This document shows, piece by piece, positions 45,117-59,109 of a stretch of 64,000 nucleotides of DNA (position 1 is the stretch's first letter; every line of letters starts with the position of its first letter). The translations under genes were made by a program, and so were the position numbers. Source of the stretch: Cryptomeria japonica (Eukaryota > Streptophyta > Pinopsida > Cupressales > Cupressaceae); NCBI RefSeq assembly GCF_030272615.1, contig NC_081415.1:370393667-370457666 (forward strand), given 5' to 3'. The notes under the pieces were generated by a model. That model was not told where the DNA came from. It was given only the letters and a program-made list of their open reading frames with translations, and did not search any database.

Positions 45117-48100
45117 TCACTGGAGCTTTGCCATCTTCAGGATTTCTAGGTATGCCTTTTGCAATAATTGAAGATATGTATCCCAACCGGATTTGAAGGT
45201 ATCAAAAATAGATGCAAGTCCACTTGGTAAGTGGGCAAGTGTTCATTTCTCTTGGATATCTATTGGTGTGGGTTTAGCTATCATATCCATGCATTCTTTC
45301 TTGTGAATACCCAATGAATCTAGTCTAGGACTTACCAATCCTCTTAGATTTCTTGCTCTTCTCATGATTTTGTCTCTCTCCTTTAAAAGAAAAAATTTGG
45401 TTCTCCAAGGATAAAATTTGTCCATCAACATATTTTTTTGGCCCATTTTGTCGTTGCATCAAAAGATTGATCTGTCAACACCCAGTACAAACTATAGAGA
45501 TATGGATCGCATGTTAGGCGGTTAGTCCCTTGTCACAAATCCCGAGGGGAGCACTGACCATTTTGCCAACAGTGGTTAGTCTAGTCAATTCATAAAAAGA
45601 GTTAGTAATTTTATCCATCTTATCATATAACTCCTTAAATCTGCTATCTACATTAGCTATAAGACTTTCTATGTTGCTGTAAAATTGTCCAAAGCCTGTT
45701 GGTTTGCTATCTGCCTCAGAGATTGAAAATTGTTGGATATGTACTATGTTAGAGTCTTGAGCTTACCGGAAGGGTTTGGTCCATCTTCAATCTGACAGTC
45801 AGGTAATAATCTGTGCAATATAGAGACCAATTGATCAATTAATCCTTTATCCACAGTACCTTCCTTCAGTAATTTCTGAGTAGCCACCATCATTAATTCA
45901 GTTAGACTCAACTCAGAGACTGATTTCTTCTCAACTTGAGAAGTGTCAATTTCCAAAACCTTTGCTGGGGAATCAATTTTATCTACTAGTATGGATTCAA
46001 TGGTTACCTTGTCCATCTTAACCTCTATTGCACTGGTGGCTTCACCACTTGGTGCAGTGTTGGTTACTGTCAATGGGGTATTATCCACAATATTTCCAGT
46101 TTCCTATACATTGCCTTGCTAAAAAATGTTCTGTGTCGGTACAGACTGTACACTTTCCTTAGCTGAGTTTGATTATCTATAGTTACTATTGGTGGTGTCA
46201 AAACTGGAGTTGAACTGCCCAAAATACCTTTCCCTTTTGATTTGTCAAGAATGGTGGAAGATGTTGCCCTTGCAAATTCTTCTTGAGATGTGAGAAAGTT
46301 TGGGTTTTTCGGAAAGAATTTTTTCCATCCCTTACTTGTCTCATTTACCACCTCATTTACTCTTGCCATCATAAGACTTTCTATCGGGATTTACTACTAA
46401 AGATAGTCCTATTTGTAGTATCAATACACCTTTTCAATTCCACATTATTTACAGTACCACACAATTCCAAAAGTGCAACTTCTTTGATTTCCCTATCCCT
46501 CTTGACAGTGTCAAGTCTCCTAGCTTCAAGTTTATTATACAAGGCTAAAGGTATCTCCTTCAAAATTTCAATTAAGGCTTTCTTATAGATGTCCAAATAT
46601 AAAAAAATAGCCTCTTCTAATTCACTTTTCTCATTCTCTTCTAAATCTTCATAATACTTAGATACATTTTTTAACATTTCATCTTTTGTAATTTCATCAA
46701 CAAGTTCAACACAGGTCATTGTGGTCTTACTGATTCTAGTATCATCGCCCTTCTGCTTTTTGCTTGTGGTTGCTAGTGTGACTAGTTTTCTCTTTTGTAT
46801 AGGCTTTATTGCCAGTGGTAGAGGTGCAGTAGGCTTAGTTACCTTTCTGACAAGTCTCCTCCTAGGTTCTGCCTTCTTCTTCTCTACCGGTGGTTTTACC
46901 ACATTCTTCCTTTGTACCCTTCTGAAAGCCAGAGGTTCATTATCCTTAGGATCAGAGTCAGAAGTGATAGGGGAATGTGAACTTGTGGCTTCTTCACTTT
47001 TGTAGTACCAACCTTTGCCGGTTTAGCAGCCTGTTTAGATGTAGAGCCCAGCTGAGTGTCTATCTTATAAAGCACATCTTGTACATATGCAGACATCTTT
47101 TCTATTTTATTTTCTCTTCTGTTCTTGTTAAAGCTGGTTTTCACTTTAAGAGCCTTCTCTCTTTCTGTACCAAAATGTTTTGTTTTACCATCTAATGGGG
47201 CATCTAACAACATCTTTGCATAGAGTTCAAAAATTCTATCATCTACCTCATATCCAAGCTTAGTAATCCATATTTGCCTCGGTTCAACTGCTTCCATAAG
47301 AGTTTCATCAGTGTTTTACCATGAAACAGATATCAGTGGAATAAATCTCCATGATGTTCTTTGAAATTCTCTCCCTTTTCTTCATGTTTTCTTGAAAAGT
47401 CTTAAAATACCCCCAAAGCTTCTCATCTTTGTCGGTACCTAGACCGGTGATAGCTTCCTTGATCTACATATCTATCGGTATGTCATGAGCCCAATGCTTC
47501 TTCCCTATACTGGGTAGCTCATTTAGGAAGTAAAGCATTAAACAAACAATCAAATTTCCATATCAAAAGGTGCCTTTCTTGATTCCTTTGATCTTTCCAA
47601 GGTCTAACATCAACTCACTCCTCATCCAATCACATAAATCATACTTCACATTATTCCTTAGCATCTGATATGTGGCATGAATGCATGAACTAGCAACATA
47701 ATTCAATCTGTTGGATTGAGTTACCTTGTAACCTATGATCATGCTTGCAAACTTTATATCCATGTCAGTGATTGGGCTTATCCTCATTGATTTGTTGTTA
47801 AGTGTAGCACCAATGAGTTTTTTGACCTCTATGTTGGAAATTTTATTGTCAAGTTCTTATCTGACCTAGGGTAAGCTGGTGACAGCCTGAATTGCCTCCT
47901 TCGTGATCATGTAAGGCCTATCTAGCCAAATAAATTCATTGTGAACCCTGCTCAGAACGTATCTGATCACCTTATCCTTGAATTCTGGTATGTACAAAAT
48001 ACTGGTTAACCCTAGATCCTCAATTGCTTCAAATTCCAGTTTGATGGTTCTGGAGTCTCCCAATATCATGGATTGATACATGATTTTGATGTCTTCAGTG

Positions 48101-48303
48101 CCCAAGTCCTCAAGGTTGCAGTGAATGTATGCCCTCACATCTTCAACATACATTATTTTGTTAGGAACCCTAGAAAATGCTCCTACAGAGTCTTCCTTTT
48201 TAGAAATTTTGGGAACCTCCTTAAAGACTAGCCTCAGCCTATCCTTGACTTTGACAATGGTGGGATTTGCAATAAAAGTAGGTGTTGAAGATCCAGATGC
48301 CTT
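45117..48303 (-). pseudogene. S2 ORF2: protein of unknown function in place of pol
   Basis: The start ATG of S1 is AAG here (48303), so initiation is lost. The frame then reads KASGSSTPTFIANPTIVKVK, SRVPNKIMYVEDVRAYIHC, LSRVHNEFIWLDRPY, ITKEAIQAVTSLP, MIIGYKVTQSNRLN, GKIKGIKKGTF, then basic and coiled-coil blocks (PRQIWITKLGYEVDDRI, LDIYKKALIEILKEIPLA, MMARVNEVVNETSKGWKKFF) and ends EILKMAKLQ. The order matches S1 and S3. Breaks are few: about six stops or shifts in some 1,060 codons. The N-terminal 330 residues look globular; the C-terminal 700 are charged and helical. No protease, integrase, polymerase or RNase H motif exists. Confidence 0.78.
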
Positions 48304-48636
48304 GTCAAGAAATACCTGACAGTGAATGTCGGTGGAATATTGATAATTGCTTGAAATCTTTTCACAATACTTCTACTCGCTCTTGATTCTCCTTATCTTC
48401 GCTATGAATGCTTGAATACTTGGTGAGTGAAAATGAATTTACTTACCCTCTTTTATCAGTGAATAAAATCCTAATTTTTGTAATAAATGCTTCACCAACA
48501 ACCCTACAGATGTCAGTTTCATAGTTATGTGTCGGGTGACCCTTTATCGATAATGAACATAATTCTCCAAATCTCTCTCCAAATCTCATTAGATCTCTTA
48601 TCGGGTAATATGCAAAATTTAGCAATGACTTTGCCA

Positions 48637-48662
48637 ACCCCTAAGGCTTATGCCTCAATTAC
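48637..48662 (-). other. Conserved gag/ORF2 junction sequence of S2
   Basis: The minus strand reads GGTAATTGAGGCATAAGCC, then TTAGGGG. S1 has GGTAACTAAGGCATTAGCC, then TTAGGGGG (30689-30715), and S3 GGTAATTGGAGTAGATGCC, then TTAGGGG. Its conservation between diverged copies suggests either function or a shared deletion scar. Confidence 0.6.
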
Positions 48663-48693
48663 CGGTGGAATTTCTTGCCGGTGGAGAGATACT

Positions 48694-49781
48694 TTATTCT
48701 ACCGATGGAGTTACTGGTATAGATCCATCTCCACTTGGTTCTTCATATTTTCTAACCCATCTCTTGGTGTGATCTTGTTTTATTTCATCTACCTTTTGCT
48801 TTCCTTTCTCATTATTAACTGGTTGAGTCTTGCTTCTGCAATACTTAGCAATATGACCTATTTTGTTGCATGCATAACATGTAATATTGTTCTTTTGAAT
48901 TTCTTTGACATATCTGGTATCATTTCTTGACCTACAATGATTAACAAAGTGTCCAAACTTTCCACATGCATGACATTTAACATTCATTTTGCAATCTTCT
49001 AATCTATGACCATATTTCTTGCAGTTTGTGCATTGACCAGGAATAGAATTGTAGTTTTGATTTACCTTATTTCTATATTGTTTAGCCATATGTCCAAAAT
49101 TATTGCAAACAAAACATCTACCATTGAATTTATAAGCATTAGATTTCCTTACCGATTTCCTCTATTCTGATGAGTTCTGCATACCGGTTGTCTGATCTTC
49201 ATTTGTAGTACTAGAGCTTTCACCTTGTACAAATCCAAGTCCTTTAGAATCATCAATCTGTCTTTGTCTTTTCAATAAGTCATCCAATTGTAAAATACTG
49301 ATCCTAAACTTATCTTTATACCCACTTGCAGTAGTCAGATCATCTCTCAAAGTGATTACTTGTCTTTCAAGTTCTTGTTCATTGTTCCGACAGTGTGCCA
49401 AATAAGTTCTCAATAGATTATTTTCATGAGTCAATCTTCCACATTCATCAAATTTGTTCTTTAGAGATATAACCAGATTATCTTCCTTCTTCTTTCTATC
49501 CTCAATATATTTTGATAACCTCATGGTCAAATCTTGCATTTCATTCTTCATAAGCATGTTTGCTTGACTTATTTTCTGACATTGTTCCTTAAGAACATTT
49601 TTCTCCTCATCATCTGGTTGTTGCAAAAGTTTTTTCTCTTGGCTTGAGCAGATGATAACCTTTCTTCTAGGATAAGAATGAATTCATTTGTAGAATTCAA
49701 TTCCTCTTGCAATTTCAAGTTCTTCATCCTTTCAACATCATAATCCTCAAGAGCCATCTCAAGTTGCTTCTCCATAGCCAT
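48694..49781 (-). pseudogene. S2 gag: coiled coil plus four zinc knuckles
   Basis: ATG 49781 gives MAMEKQLEMALEDYDVERM, a long heptad-rich coil (LKLQEELNSTNEFILILEER; LTHENNLLRTYLAHCRNNEQ) of about 210 residues. A frameshift near 49630 and one TAG near 49162 interrupt it. Then come four CCHC knuckles: CFVCNNFGHMAKQY (last Cys changed), CTNCKKYGHRLEDC, CHACGKFGHFVNHC and CYACNKIGHIAKYC, followed by a basic tail. No capsid domain precedes the coil. Ty1/Copia Gag proteins normally have a UBN2-type domain there, so this is a nucleocapsid-like RNA-binding protein with an oligomerisation coil. Confidence 0.85.
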
Positions 49782-49837
49782 GTTCAAAGATTCTGGTTTT
49801 AGGATCTTCCTCAAGCTGTTAAACTTCTTCTGAGGTA

Positions 49838-49853
49838 CCAAGCTCTGATAGCA
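49838..49853 (-). promoter_or_regulatory. tRNA-iMet primer-binding site of S2
   Basis: The minus strand reads TGCTATCAGAGCTTGG, two bases from the LTR; one change from the TGGTATCAGAGC consensus. Confidence 0.85.
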
Positions 49854-49855
49854 AT

Positions 49856-50853
<998 letters not shown>

Positions 50854-50858
50854 AAAAT

Positions 50859-51300
50859 ATCCCTTTGTACGAAAGCAACTTTTCTAGGTCCAAGGCCAAC
50901 TATAAATTGCAGAGGAAAAAATATCCATTCATGTTATGCTGCTAGGTTTATGTCAACACCAACTTGGTTGGTTACTGTAACCATTACCTATTCAACAACT
51001 TCATACTTGTCATCTGGACTAAGGAAATGTTCCAATAAATGAAGCTTCAATGATAATATCTCTTTTCCAAGACCACATAATGTTGCAACCATGGCCAATT
51101 GATTTAGAAGATATCGACCAAGAGCCACAACACGCCTCACAATCCCTCTTGTAGAAGTTCTTCTCCCAGAAGGATTGATTGATCTATTTTTGATATTTTA
51201 AAATTGTCATCTATCCATCAAGATATCCTTACTAAAGTTTTAAAATATTCCCATGTGCCTACTAACATTCATCCTACCCAATTCCAAGCACCAATATGCC
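50859..51300 (-). pseudogene. SPT6: SPT6-chimera unit 2, 5' part
   Basis: The minus strand reads IVRRVVALGRYLLNQLAMVA, LCGLGKEILSLKL, PDDKYEVVE then a stop, VMVTVTNQVGVDINLAA then a stop, and GLGPRKVAFVQRD at the S2 insertion site. Some residues are closer to functional SPT6 here (GRYL, GKEILS) than in unit 1, so the two units decayed separately. On the plus strand HQDILTKVLKYSHVPTNI (51216-51270) repeats the Ty3-like passage of unit 1. Confidence 0.8.
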
Positions 51301-52514
51301 ATCTATCATCCTCTTATCAACTAGCCTTAAATCAAAATAATATGCTACCGAGTGATCCAACCCATAAATTTTTCCCTACACATTGAATTCATCATCATAA
51401 AACACAAGGTAAAATGAGTCCTAATGGATATTGGTTCTATCATGCAGAATCATTTTGAGTTGGAGGCTTGAAATATGAATAATTTATCTCATCTTATTTG
51501 TTAGTTGCGTATTTTGTTATGGGTTAATATAAATCTGGGTATTGTATAGAACTTTAAAATAAAGTAGAATAGTCAGACACTATATTTCATTTGATGTTAT
51601 CAATAATTTTGACTAGTTTTCTTCATAATGTATATCTTGTATAGTTTATCTTAATATTGTCTATCTTGTATCCTGTAGCGAGTTTGGAAGAATTGTTATA
51701 AATTTAATTTGAACCATTGGATCTTTCTATAAATTGGAGGATAAGTCTATAACAATGATATCAAGAGACTGATAGGAGTGATTGGCTTCATTACAAGGTA
51801 AGCACAACCTTTTTCAAGTTTGTCTTCCTCAAAGTATGGTTGGTGTCTATTAAGTTGTTGTCTTGTAAAGGTGTTTTGAAGATTGAGAGGAGACTTTTGA
51901 TGGGTATTAATCCCATTGTTGTCAAGTATGCCTGATTTGAATTGAATGTTTCTAAGGTTTATGTGAATTAGAAGGTAAATGATTCCTGAGACTGTCACTT
52001 CAATTAAATAATTACTGAAAACTTTGAATTGCTTGCTTGTAAATGAATGCTTTAAATAAAAGGTTACTTTATTATAAGTATGATTTCTTAATTGAGATTA
52101 CTTTGAAAACACCTGATTAAATTATCTTCAAACAATAGTAGACCAGTGCCTTCACCCCTATAATAATGTTACATTTAGTCTTACTGAATGAAACTTTGCT
52201 CTGAAAGACCAATAAGACAGAATGAAGCTTGACATCCAATCCTTCAAACTGATAATCAAACTGAAACCCAAACTATAATAACATAGGATAGCACATTGAA
52301 ACAATCTAAATGAATAGATTTATCACAGGGAGATAATCAAACAATCAAAAAGATAAATACCATCAGAGATGAAAAACACTTGATCTTTGTATTGAAATAA
52401 ACATAAGATAATCAACCTTCAATTAATGACTCCAATATACCATTTTATTATTAAGTTTTTTTGCTAAGTCTATTCGTTTCATTATGTTTTTTTCATATTT
52501 AATCTTTGTCACAG
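51301..52514. other. No gene seen; AT-rich
   Basis: A plus-strand frame to 51386 continues the Ty3-like passage with no recognised domain. A weak LTR-like block may end at 51756, where CTATAACA is followed by ATGATATCAAGAGAC, a poor match to the iMet primer site. Nothing else is recognisable. Confidence 0.35.
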
Positions 52515-55393
52515 GGCGACATTCATCCTACACATAGCATAGACAGGGATGTAGCTCCTAGCCCTTCTACCAAGTAGGTAAACCTCATTGTAATTGTACA
52601 AATTAGATAGAAGAAAAATGCTATATTATTATGTTCTTTTCTTTAGGGTTTTTGAGTAATTTTGGTAATGTTACTATTATGCGATGATGACATCCCATAT
52701 TCCATAGACCCTATCGCAATGATGAGAAAGATCCAAAAAAAAATAATAGATAAATTATTGCTCTGGCATACCAAGTCCCTCAAACTGATGCAATAAATGA
52801 GAGGTTGCAACAATTGATGCAGAGAGCACAAAACTTGCAAGTAAGCAGTAATGAAATCTTTAATTATAACACAAGTTCAAAAATGGTTTATATTTTATAC
52901 TCTTTTATGTCAGGAACTAAAATATGTACGTGTTGTTTTTACAGGAAATATTGTATCCTCATCAAGTTGGTGGCCATGATCAGGGTACTCTAGGTATTTT
53001 AGGTGATGACCATTTTCCATACATTAAAACTACTTTGATTCTCTGATATATCCTTTATGTGTTCATAAGCTCCTTGTTATCAAACATGTGACTTCCCTGC
53101 ACATTTTATAATTGTTGCAGAGCATCCACATTATAACTCATCAACTAGGGAAAACCTTCCACTCAATTTCATCTGACTCACACACCATTTGACTCTATTC
53201 TGTATGCCTCCATACATGGCACAATATATTCATACATCCTTCAAGGTTTCACAACACCCGGGTTGCCAAGTCACAATTCATTGACTCAAACATACCAATT
53301 AGGACAATGATTATCTAAGACTCCATACCCTCACTTTGGAACTCTCAATCACTCCCAATGGAATTCAACATTACTCCTAGGGTTTACTCAAACCCCCACA
53401 CACCAACACATTACTTGGTTTTCAGAGTAGAGACAATATTCTCACTATTTTCATAAGTTGACAGACTATGTAAAATTTAGGACAGTGACAAAGAAATTAG
53501 GCAATCACTTGTCATAAACACCCAATCTTGATTCAAGACACTCAACCCTCCTTCCAAACATACACCACACACTAAGATTTCTATCCACATTATCTTCCAA
53601 GACTATTTTTCATTCAACCCTCACATGTCAAAATCTTTTTATCATTGTTTTCAAGTTTACTATCATGAGGCAATACAAGAGGACAGTCATGTCACATCTT
53701 TGGTTCAAGGCCTTTTAGGGCCTTAAAAATCCTTTTAAATATCTAAGATGACTCCCCACACACCTTATTCAACCCCCAAAAATATACCAACACTCAGTCA
53801 TATGTACTTTTGCACCAAACCCTCACAAATCTACCTTTTCACTGTCCTTCTTGGACTGAGACACCCAAAACAATCCCAAAATTCTTCAAATTACATGCCA
53901 AACTTGCAGTGAAAACCCTAAAAACTTGAGGAAATGAAAGTACATAATATAATATAGATTTATGCCCATTTGTGGGCTTATTTGTCAAAGAAAATAAGGG
54001 ATATTACATTTTGAGTGCTTTTTGATAGCCCTAGGTAGGGTTTGGATAGTTTTCACCAAAATGGCTATAACTTTTCAAATACATATCCAAAATTAATGAA
54101 ACCAAATGGAAATGAAATTATATTCATGCCACTTCAATCTCCAACTAGTTTCCAAATCCAATCAATGCATTTTATGGTGGAAAACATGTGGATAACAGAC
54201 TGGAATATTTAAAAAAATGAGAAAGAATGCAGGGAATTGAAAAGCTTTTATTATTCAAAGGCTCTAAAATTGATTGTTCTGCTTTAAATAATTGGTCACA
54301 GTTCCTCATTGTTCTCTTGGTGCTCCTACACCACTATTTTATTTCTCATATATTTAATTTTTTATATATTTAATGTATTATTCTTCAGGTGATGTCCATG
54401 TTCCTGTGCAAACGTTGCCTCATCAGAGGCCACCATCCCCACCTATATTGCCAACTGCAATGTCGGCAACACGCAGAATGTAGAAATCCACTAGTGCACA
54501 TGATACCAACCCTAGATTTGGTAGATCCCTCTTTTTCTCTCTCTTTTGTTATGTGTTTGTTTCCCTTGGAGTTTTCTTTCTTGGGGGCATTTCATAGCGG
54601 ATTCATTTTCTGTAGCAAGACATGTACATGAGGATGCAGAGGCCACTAGTGGTGATACCATAGCAGCATTTTCTGGATCTTCCCATATTGCTAGTATGGG
54701 AACGTTGCCGGTCACATTTGTGGTGACCGAAGATTTGCTTCCCATAAAGATAGAGAAGGTTCTAGGTACTTTAAAAGTATTATGCTATATAGAGTAATTG
54801 TAATTTACTTATTGATAACTCATTTTGGACTAATCATCCCATGATTTGTTTGTAGGAAATGATATTTTTTATAGAAATCTTGATGAAATGACATTGGAGA
54901 TATTCGGCCCCACCATACGTAAACGGTGGAATGAGAAAGAAATAAACAACTTTTATTTTAGAGCATGTAGATTGTGGTGAGCAAGTTGAGCATGATCCAG
55001 GTAGACAACATCAAGAACGTGATCAGGCCCCACCAGGTAAAGAGGACCACTGTTATTCCTTTAAATGAATTTTATTGCAATTGGTGTATTGATTAATGTA
55101 ATCTTTCATGTAAAGAGCACCCCTATAATTTTCTTTTAAAAAATGGAATACTTGTAACAATAATAATAAAACTCATGAATTTAACCCATTTCTTTGTTAT
55201 CACAACGGACACCCCTTTGCATATGCATACTCATCGTGAGTACAAGACTAGGCATACATTAATTAGATCACAAGAAAAAGGTAGAAGAACTGAAGCGGGG
55301 ACAAATGATGAGGACAACAATGGTCCACTTAGTCTTTATGTCGAAGCTTCAAAAAGAAAGAAAAAAAATGATTGTAATCTTATTATATGTTAA
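52515..55393 (+). pseudogene. Exon-like islands of an unrecognised multi-exon gene or transposon gene
   Basis: Several short islands have good codon flow and plausible splice sites. They are GDIHPTHSIDRDVAPSPSTK after CACAG at 52515; IIALAYQVPQTDAINERLQQ up to GTAAGC near 52842; EILYPHQVGGHDQGTL after TTTTACAG at 52945; GDVHVPVQTLPHQRPPSPP after TTCTTCAG at 54389; HVHEDAEATSGDTIAAFSG to ..IEKVLG before GTACTT at 54764; NDIFYRNLDEMTLEIFGPTI after TTTGTAG at 54856; and a Lys-rich end KASKRKKKNDCN-like before TAA at 55391. Two islands contain TAG. The order is consistent on one strand, over 2.9 kb. I do not recognise the family; it could be a decayed DNA-transposon gene. Confidence 0.38.
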
Positions 55394-55399
55394 CACCTA

Positions 55400-55575
55400 G
55401 ATTTTATGTGTTAATGAATTTAATTGTTAATGAATGTTAATGAATGATATGTGTTAATGAATGTTGATGAATGTTACTTGTTAATGAATGTTAATGAGTG
55501 ATATGTGTTAATGAATGTTGATGAATGTTACGTGTTAATGAATGTTAATGAATGTTCTGTGTTAATGATTGCTAC
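55400..55575. repeat. GTTAATGAATGTT short tandem repeats
   Basis: GTTAATGAAT or GTTGATGAAT occurs about ten times, in a higher-order period of roughly 55-58 bases marked by GATATGT and GTTAC. It lies directly after the last exon-like island. Confidence 0.8.
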
Positions 55576-56976
55576 AGGATAATGAATGAATGTTATGTTT
55601 CATTAATGGATGAAAGAATGTTAGATGTTAATGGGGAATTTAGAGTGATATTAGGGGGGAAGGGAACAAATGAGCTTCCACCTTCGCATGGTTGGTCCTG
55701 TTAAGTAGAGAATATTAAACTATTCTTGAAACAAAGAGAAGCTCAGTAAGGTAACACACTTTTCAATATTTCATTATGCTCCACTGTTAATCTTATTGAT
55801 GCTAAGCATCTTGTTTGCAGGTTACATATTCAGTGTTGTGGGTTGTGAACATGCTTTTACGAGAAAGTTCCCCATTATAAGTGAATACATGCCTCATTGG
55901 TTTTGTGAGTTTATTTTGTTCTAGAATAGACATATTTTCCATGTTCATTCCTTAACATTTGTTCATTTTTTTTAGAATAGACACACTGCCTCATTTTGTT
56001 CATTCATTGTTCATTTTGAGTTTATTTTGGGTCGAATTTTAAGAAAGAGCATGCATAAAAGGAGGTGAAACTGCTGAAAACTGGCTGTTAAACTAAGTTA
56101 TTGACTCTTCACTAAAACCCTTGGATCCTAATTCTGCCTGGGCCCTGGTCTGATCTTGATTCCCCTTGGATTCCTCCAAGGTCCTTCTTATGTGGTTTTA
56201 TCCTTAGTGATTATTCATCATTTGTTGTGCCTAATTTTGGGGCAAATTAATAAACTAGTGTTGGCTACAAAGTGTACAATTTAAATTTTCATCTCATATA
56301 TGTTGCAACCTTTTGTAAGGGGTGTGATCTGACCCAAACTACTATCCAAATTGCAATTATCATAAATACACAGCCTGTAATCATTGATGCAATTTGATCT
56401 TTATTTCTATTTTTGTTGATTTCTTCATACTGTCATAAGGATGTGAAACTTCTATTAGTGATTTCTTTTTTGGTCAACTGGTTATCATATTGATTAGTAA
56501 TCAGCTCTGAGATCTTCCAATAGTTATAGTGGCATTATTTATTACTAGATTTTGTCGTCCTACTATCTTGATGACTAGATCTGGTATTGTCAATATTTTT
56601 CTGAGGGTTTCAAGACCTAATTGAGCATCATTAATCAAATCAGTTTCTGCATCTATGCAATTCACTATATGAGTGTTTACTTTGATTTCATTTCAGTCTG
56701 TCATAAACTAAATAAATTCAAGATTACATTTTCTCTCATATGTTTTTATATCATTGGAGTAGATTTTGTCATATATATATGTGTGTGTGTGTATAGATGT
56801 ACCCGTACCCATACCCAAGCATTATTTTTTTTGCCGATTCTGTGAATCCGTACTCGATTATGTATCTGTATGCACCCGAATCAATAACTTAGCTATCAAA
56901 TTATCTAAAAGCCATCTTGTCTCATGTATGACCTATGAGGGGCTTCTAACTGATGTAGAACTGATGAAATTTTCCT
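55576..56976. other. No gene seen
   Basis: AT-rich sequence with a short GT run at 56781-56793. Frames at 56621-57014 are short and without domains. Confidence 0.45.
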
Positions 56977-56981
56977 CAAAA

Positions 56982-59109
56982 TATTGGAATCCAAGAACAT
57001 TGAGGGGGGGGTGAATTAGTGTTCTATCAAAATGATCAATTTTAACCTTATTAAAACATGCATAGACCAACCAGTATACCAGTACATTTAGAATTGAAAG
57101 AAGTAAAGCAACAAATAATCCAATCACATAAATGGATACCATAACACACAAAATTATACGTGGAAAAACCATAGTGGGATTTGTGACCCACAATATCAAT
57201 TCACTGGCCATACGAAGAGATATTACAAAATATAGGGGCCTGCACTTGTGGGAAGGCTTACATCCTAGAGCACACTGCTCAATCACAAAAAGGAGCCTCA
57301 CTGAATACATAAAAATCTAGACTAAAATCCAAAGAAATAATTGAACTACAAAGATAGCATCTTCTATGCCTGAATATTGTTCTGGTTAAGCTCTGACTGT
57401 TCTAGTTTGAAACCCTAAACCCTTTACCAGAATACCCCTTACATAAATATCTCTCATATGTTTTGCATTACATAACATCATTCTATTCTCCTATCAATCC
57501 CTTACATATCATATTTCAAAATGATCTAACCAATTGACCTATATACCATTTACAATTCATCATGCCTTATGTTGGCTTACAAAGATAATTACAATGCCAA
57601 TATACATGTCGACTAGATAACATAAATACATGAATATCAAAACAATTGTCAATGCCAAATCCAAAAGATGCTAGCCTCCAATACCTATTAGACAGTTCAA
57701 ATAACCGAAAGACAACTGAGAGGGGGGGGTGGTAAATCAGTTGTCACAGATTACAAGAACATTCAACAATTAAACTTTGATATCGGAACCCAAAACAATA
57801 ATACTAAAATAACAGTTAAACCAATTAAGTATAAACAATAATCATAGAATGAGATCCATCCACACAAGACCAAGATTTGTACATGGAAACCCGGTAAAGG
57901 GAAAAACCACGGTGGGAAGCCTACCCATAGTCAGATAATACTTCTTCAATAAGTATGTGAATACAATGAAGGGGCGTACACTTTCAAGAAGGCCAACAGC
58001 CTAGAGCACACTTCTCATCACAAAAAGAGCCTCACTAACTACATATAAATCCAGACAACAATCCAAAGAAGTGTTGAACTGCAAAAGATAGCATCTCCTA
58101 TGCCTGAGTACAGTTCTGGATAAGCTCAATACCAGAGGACTAAATCCTCTTACATAAACTCAGTTCAATCTCGAATGATCGACTAGCTCCTCTACATGAA
58201 TGATATTACATTATTTGCACATTACATTCCTTGACCAAGACCTCTTACATTAACCATGATGATCTACAATTAGATCTTACATTTATATATACAAACCCTC
58301 AACCATAAACAATCAGGTCGGTCACCAAACAATAAACTAATTACATAATTACAAACCATGTCGGCCTTAGACCAAACATAAGACATCCCAGAAATACATC
58401 AATAGGTCTTATCCACATGTTACATTAAAGTTGGTCCATAACCTAGATCAACCGGGACCAAGTATAGGTCCACATGCTTCATCAATGATCTTCAACCACC
58501 AAGTCTTGAACATGATCACCAACAACATCCTAAAACTCCATCAGAGGTTGCACCAACACTACTTATGCAATTCATCAAAGATCTCCATCAAAAGCTCTAC
58601 CAGTGAAACCCTCACCAGAACTAAAAACCAAGCTTCTAAGAAAGCAAGATAGCATCCAATCACCAAACCAAAGCCAACTAACCAAATATGAGTATTAGTA
58701 TCATGAACAAGACAATTCCATCACCAAACTATATCAAAGCCTACCAGATCATACTAGATCCAAGTTAACTAGAAACCACTTATCCTACCGAAACCAGAAG
58801 GGTGTCGATAAAGCATCCAAATAGTTAGTGTTGACATCAATGATAAAAAATCAATGCAACACATAATCAATTCCACCAAATGGCCAAAAATACTGATAAC
58901 CTGATTCTAAACCATGTCGGCTTGCATTTTCGGTAACCAAAGAATTCCTTTCAACCTACCGGTGCCAGTGTTGGTGCCAGTGCCAGTGAAGTTTCTGTGA
59001 AGTGCCTGTTGGTACACAATTAACCCAAAATATGAAGCCAGAATAAATTGCCATGTTGCCATCAATGACAACATAGTGAAACCAACCAATTGAGTGTCAA
59101 TAGCCAACA
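56982..59109 (-). repeat. 3' LTR of S3, split by a solo LTR
   Basis: The left part is 56982-57685, starting TATTGGAATCCAAGAAC on the plus strand; the right part is 58890-59109, ending GTGTCAATAGCCAACA. Without the insert it is about 920 bp, like the other S LTRs. It keeps the G-run and TTTTTCC blocks. Confidence 0.85.
57686..58889 (-). repeat. Solo-B LTR inside the S3 LTR
   Basis: It runs from TATTAGACAGTTC to AATGGCCAAAA and aligns over its length with 33739-34959. Flanks ATACC (57681-57685) and ATACT (58890-58894) are a target duplication with one change. About 1.2 kb. Confidence 0.88.

Noticed and set aside
51457-51756. Degenerate Copia solo LTR ending CTATAACA before ATGATATCAAGAGAC
   Set aside because: The start is unclear, no target duplication is visible and no second copy is in the window; the primer-site match is weak.
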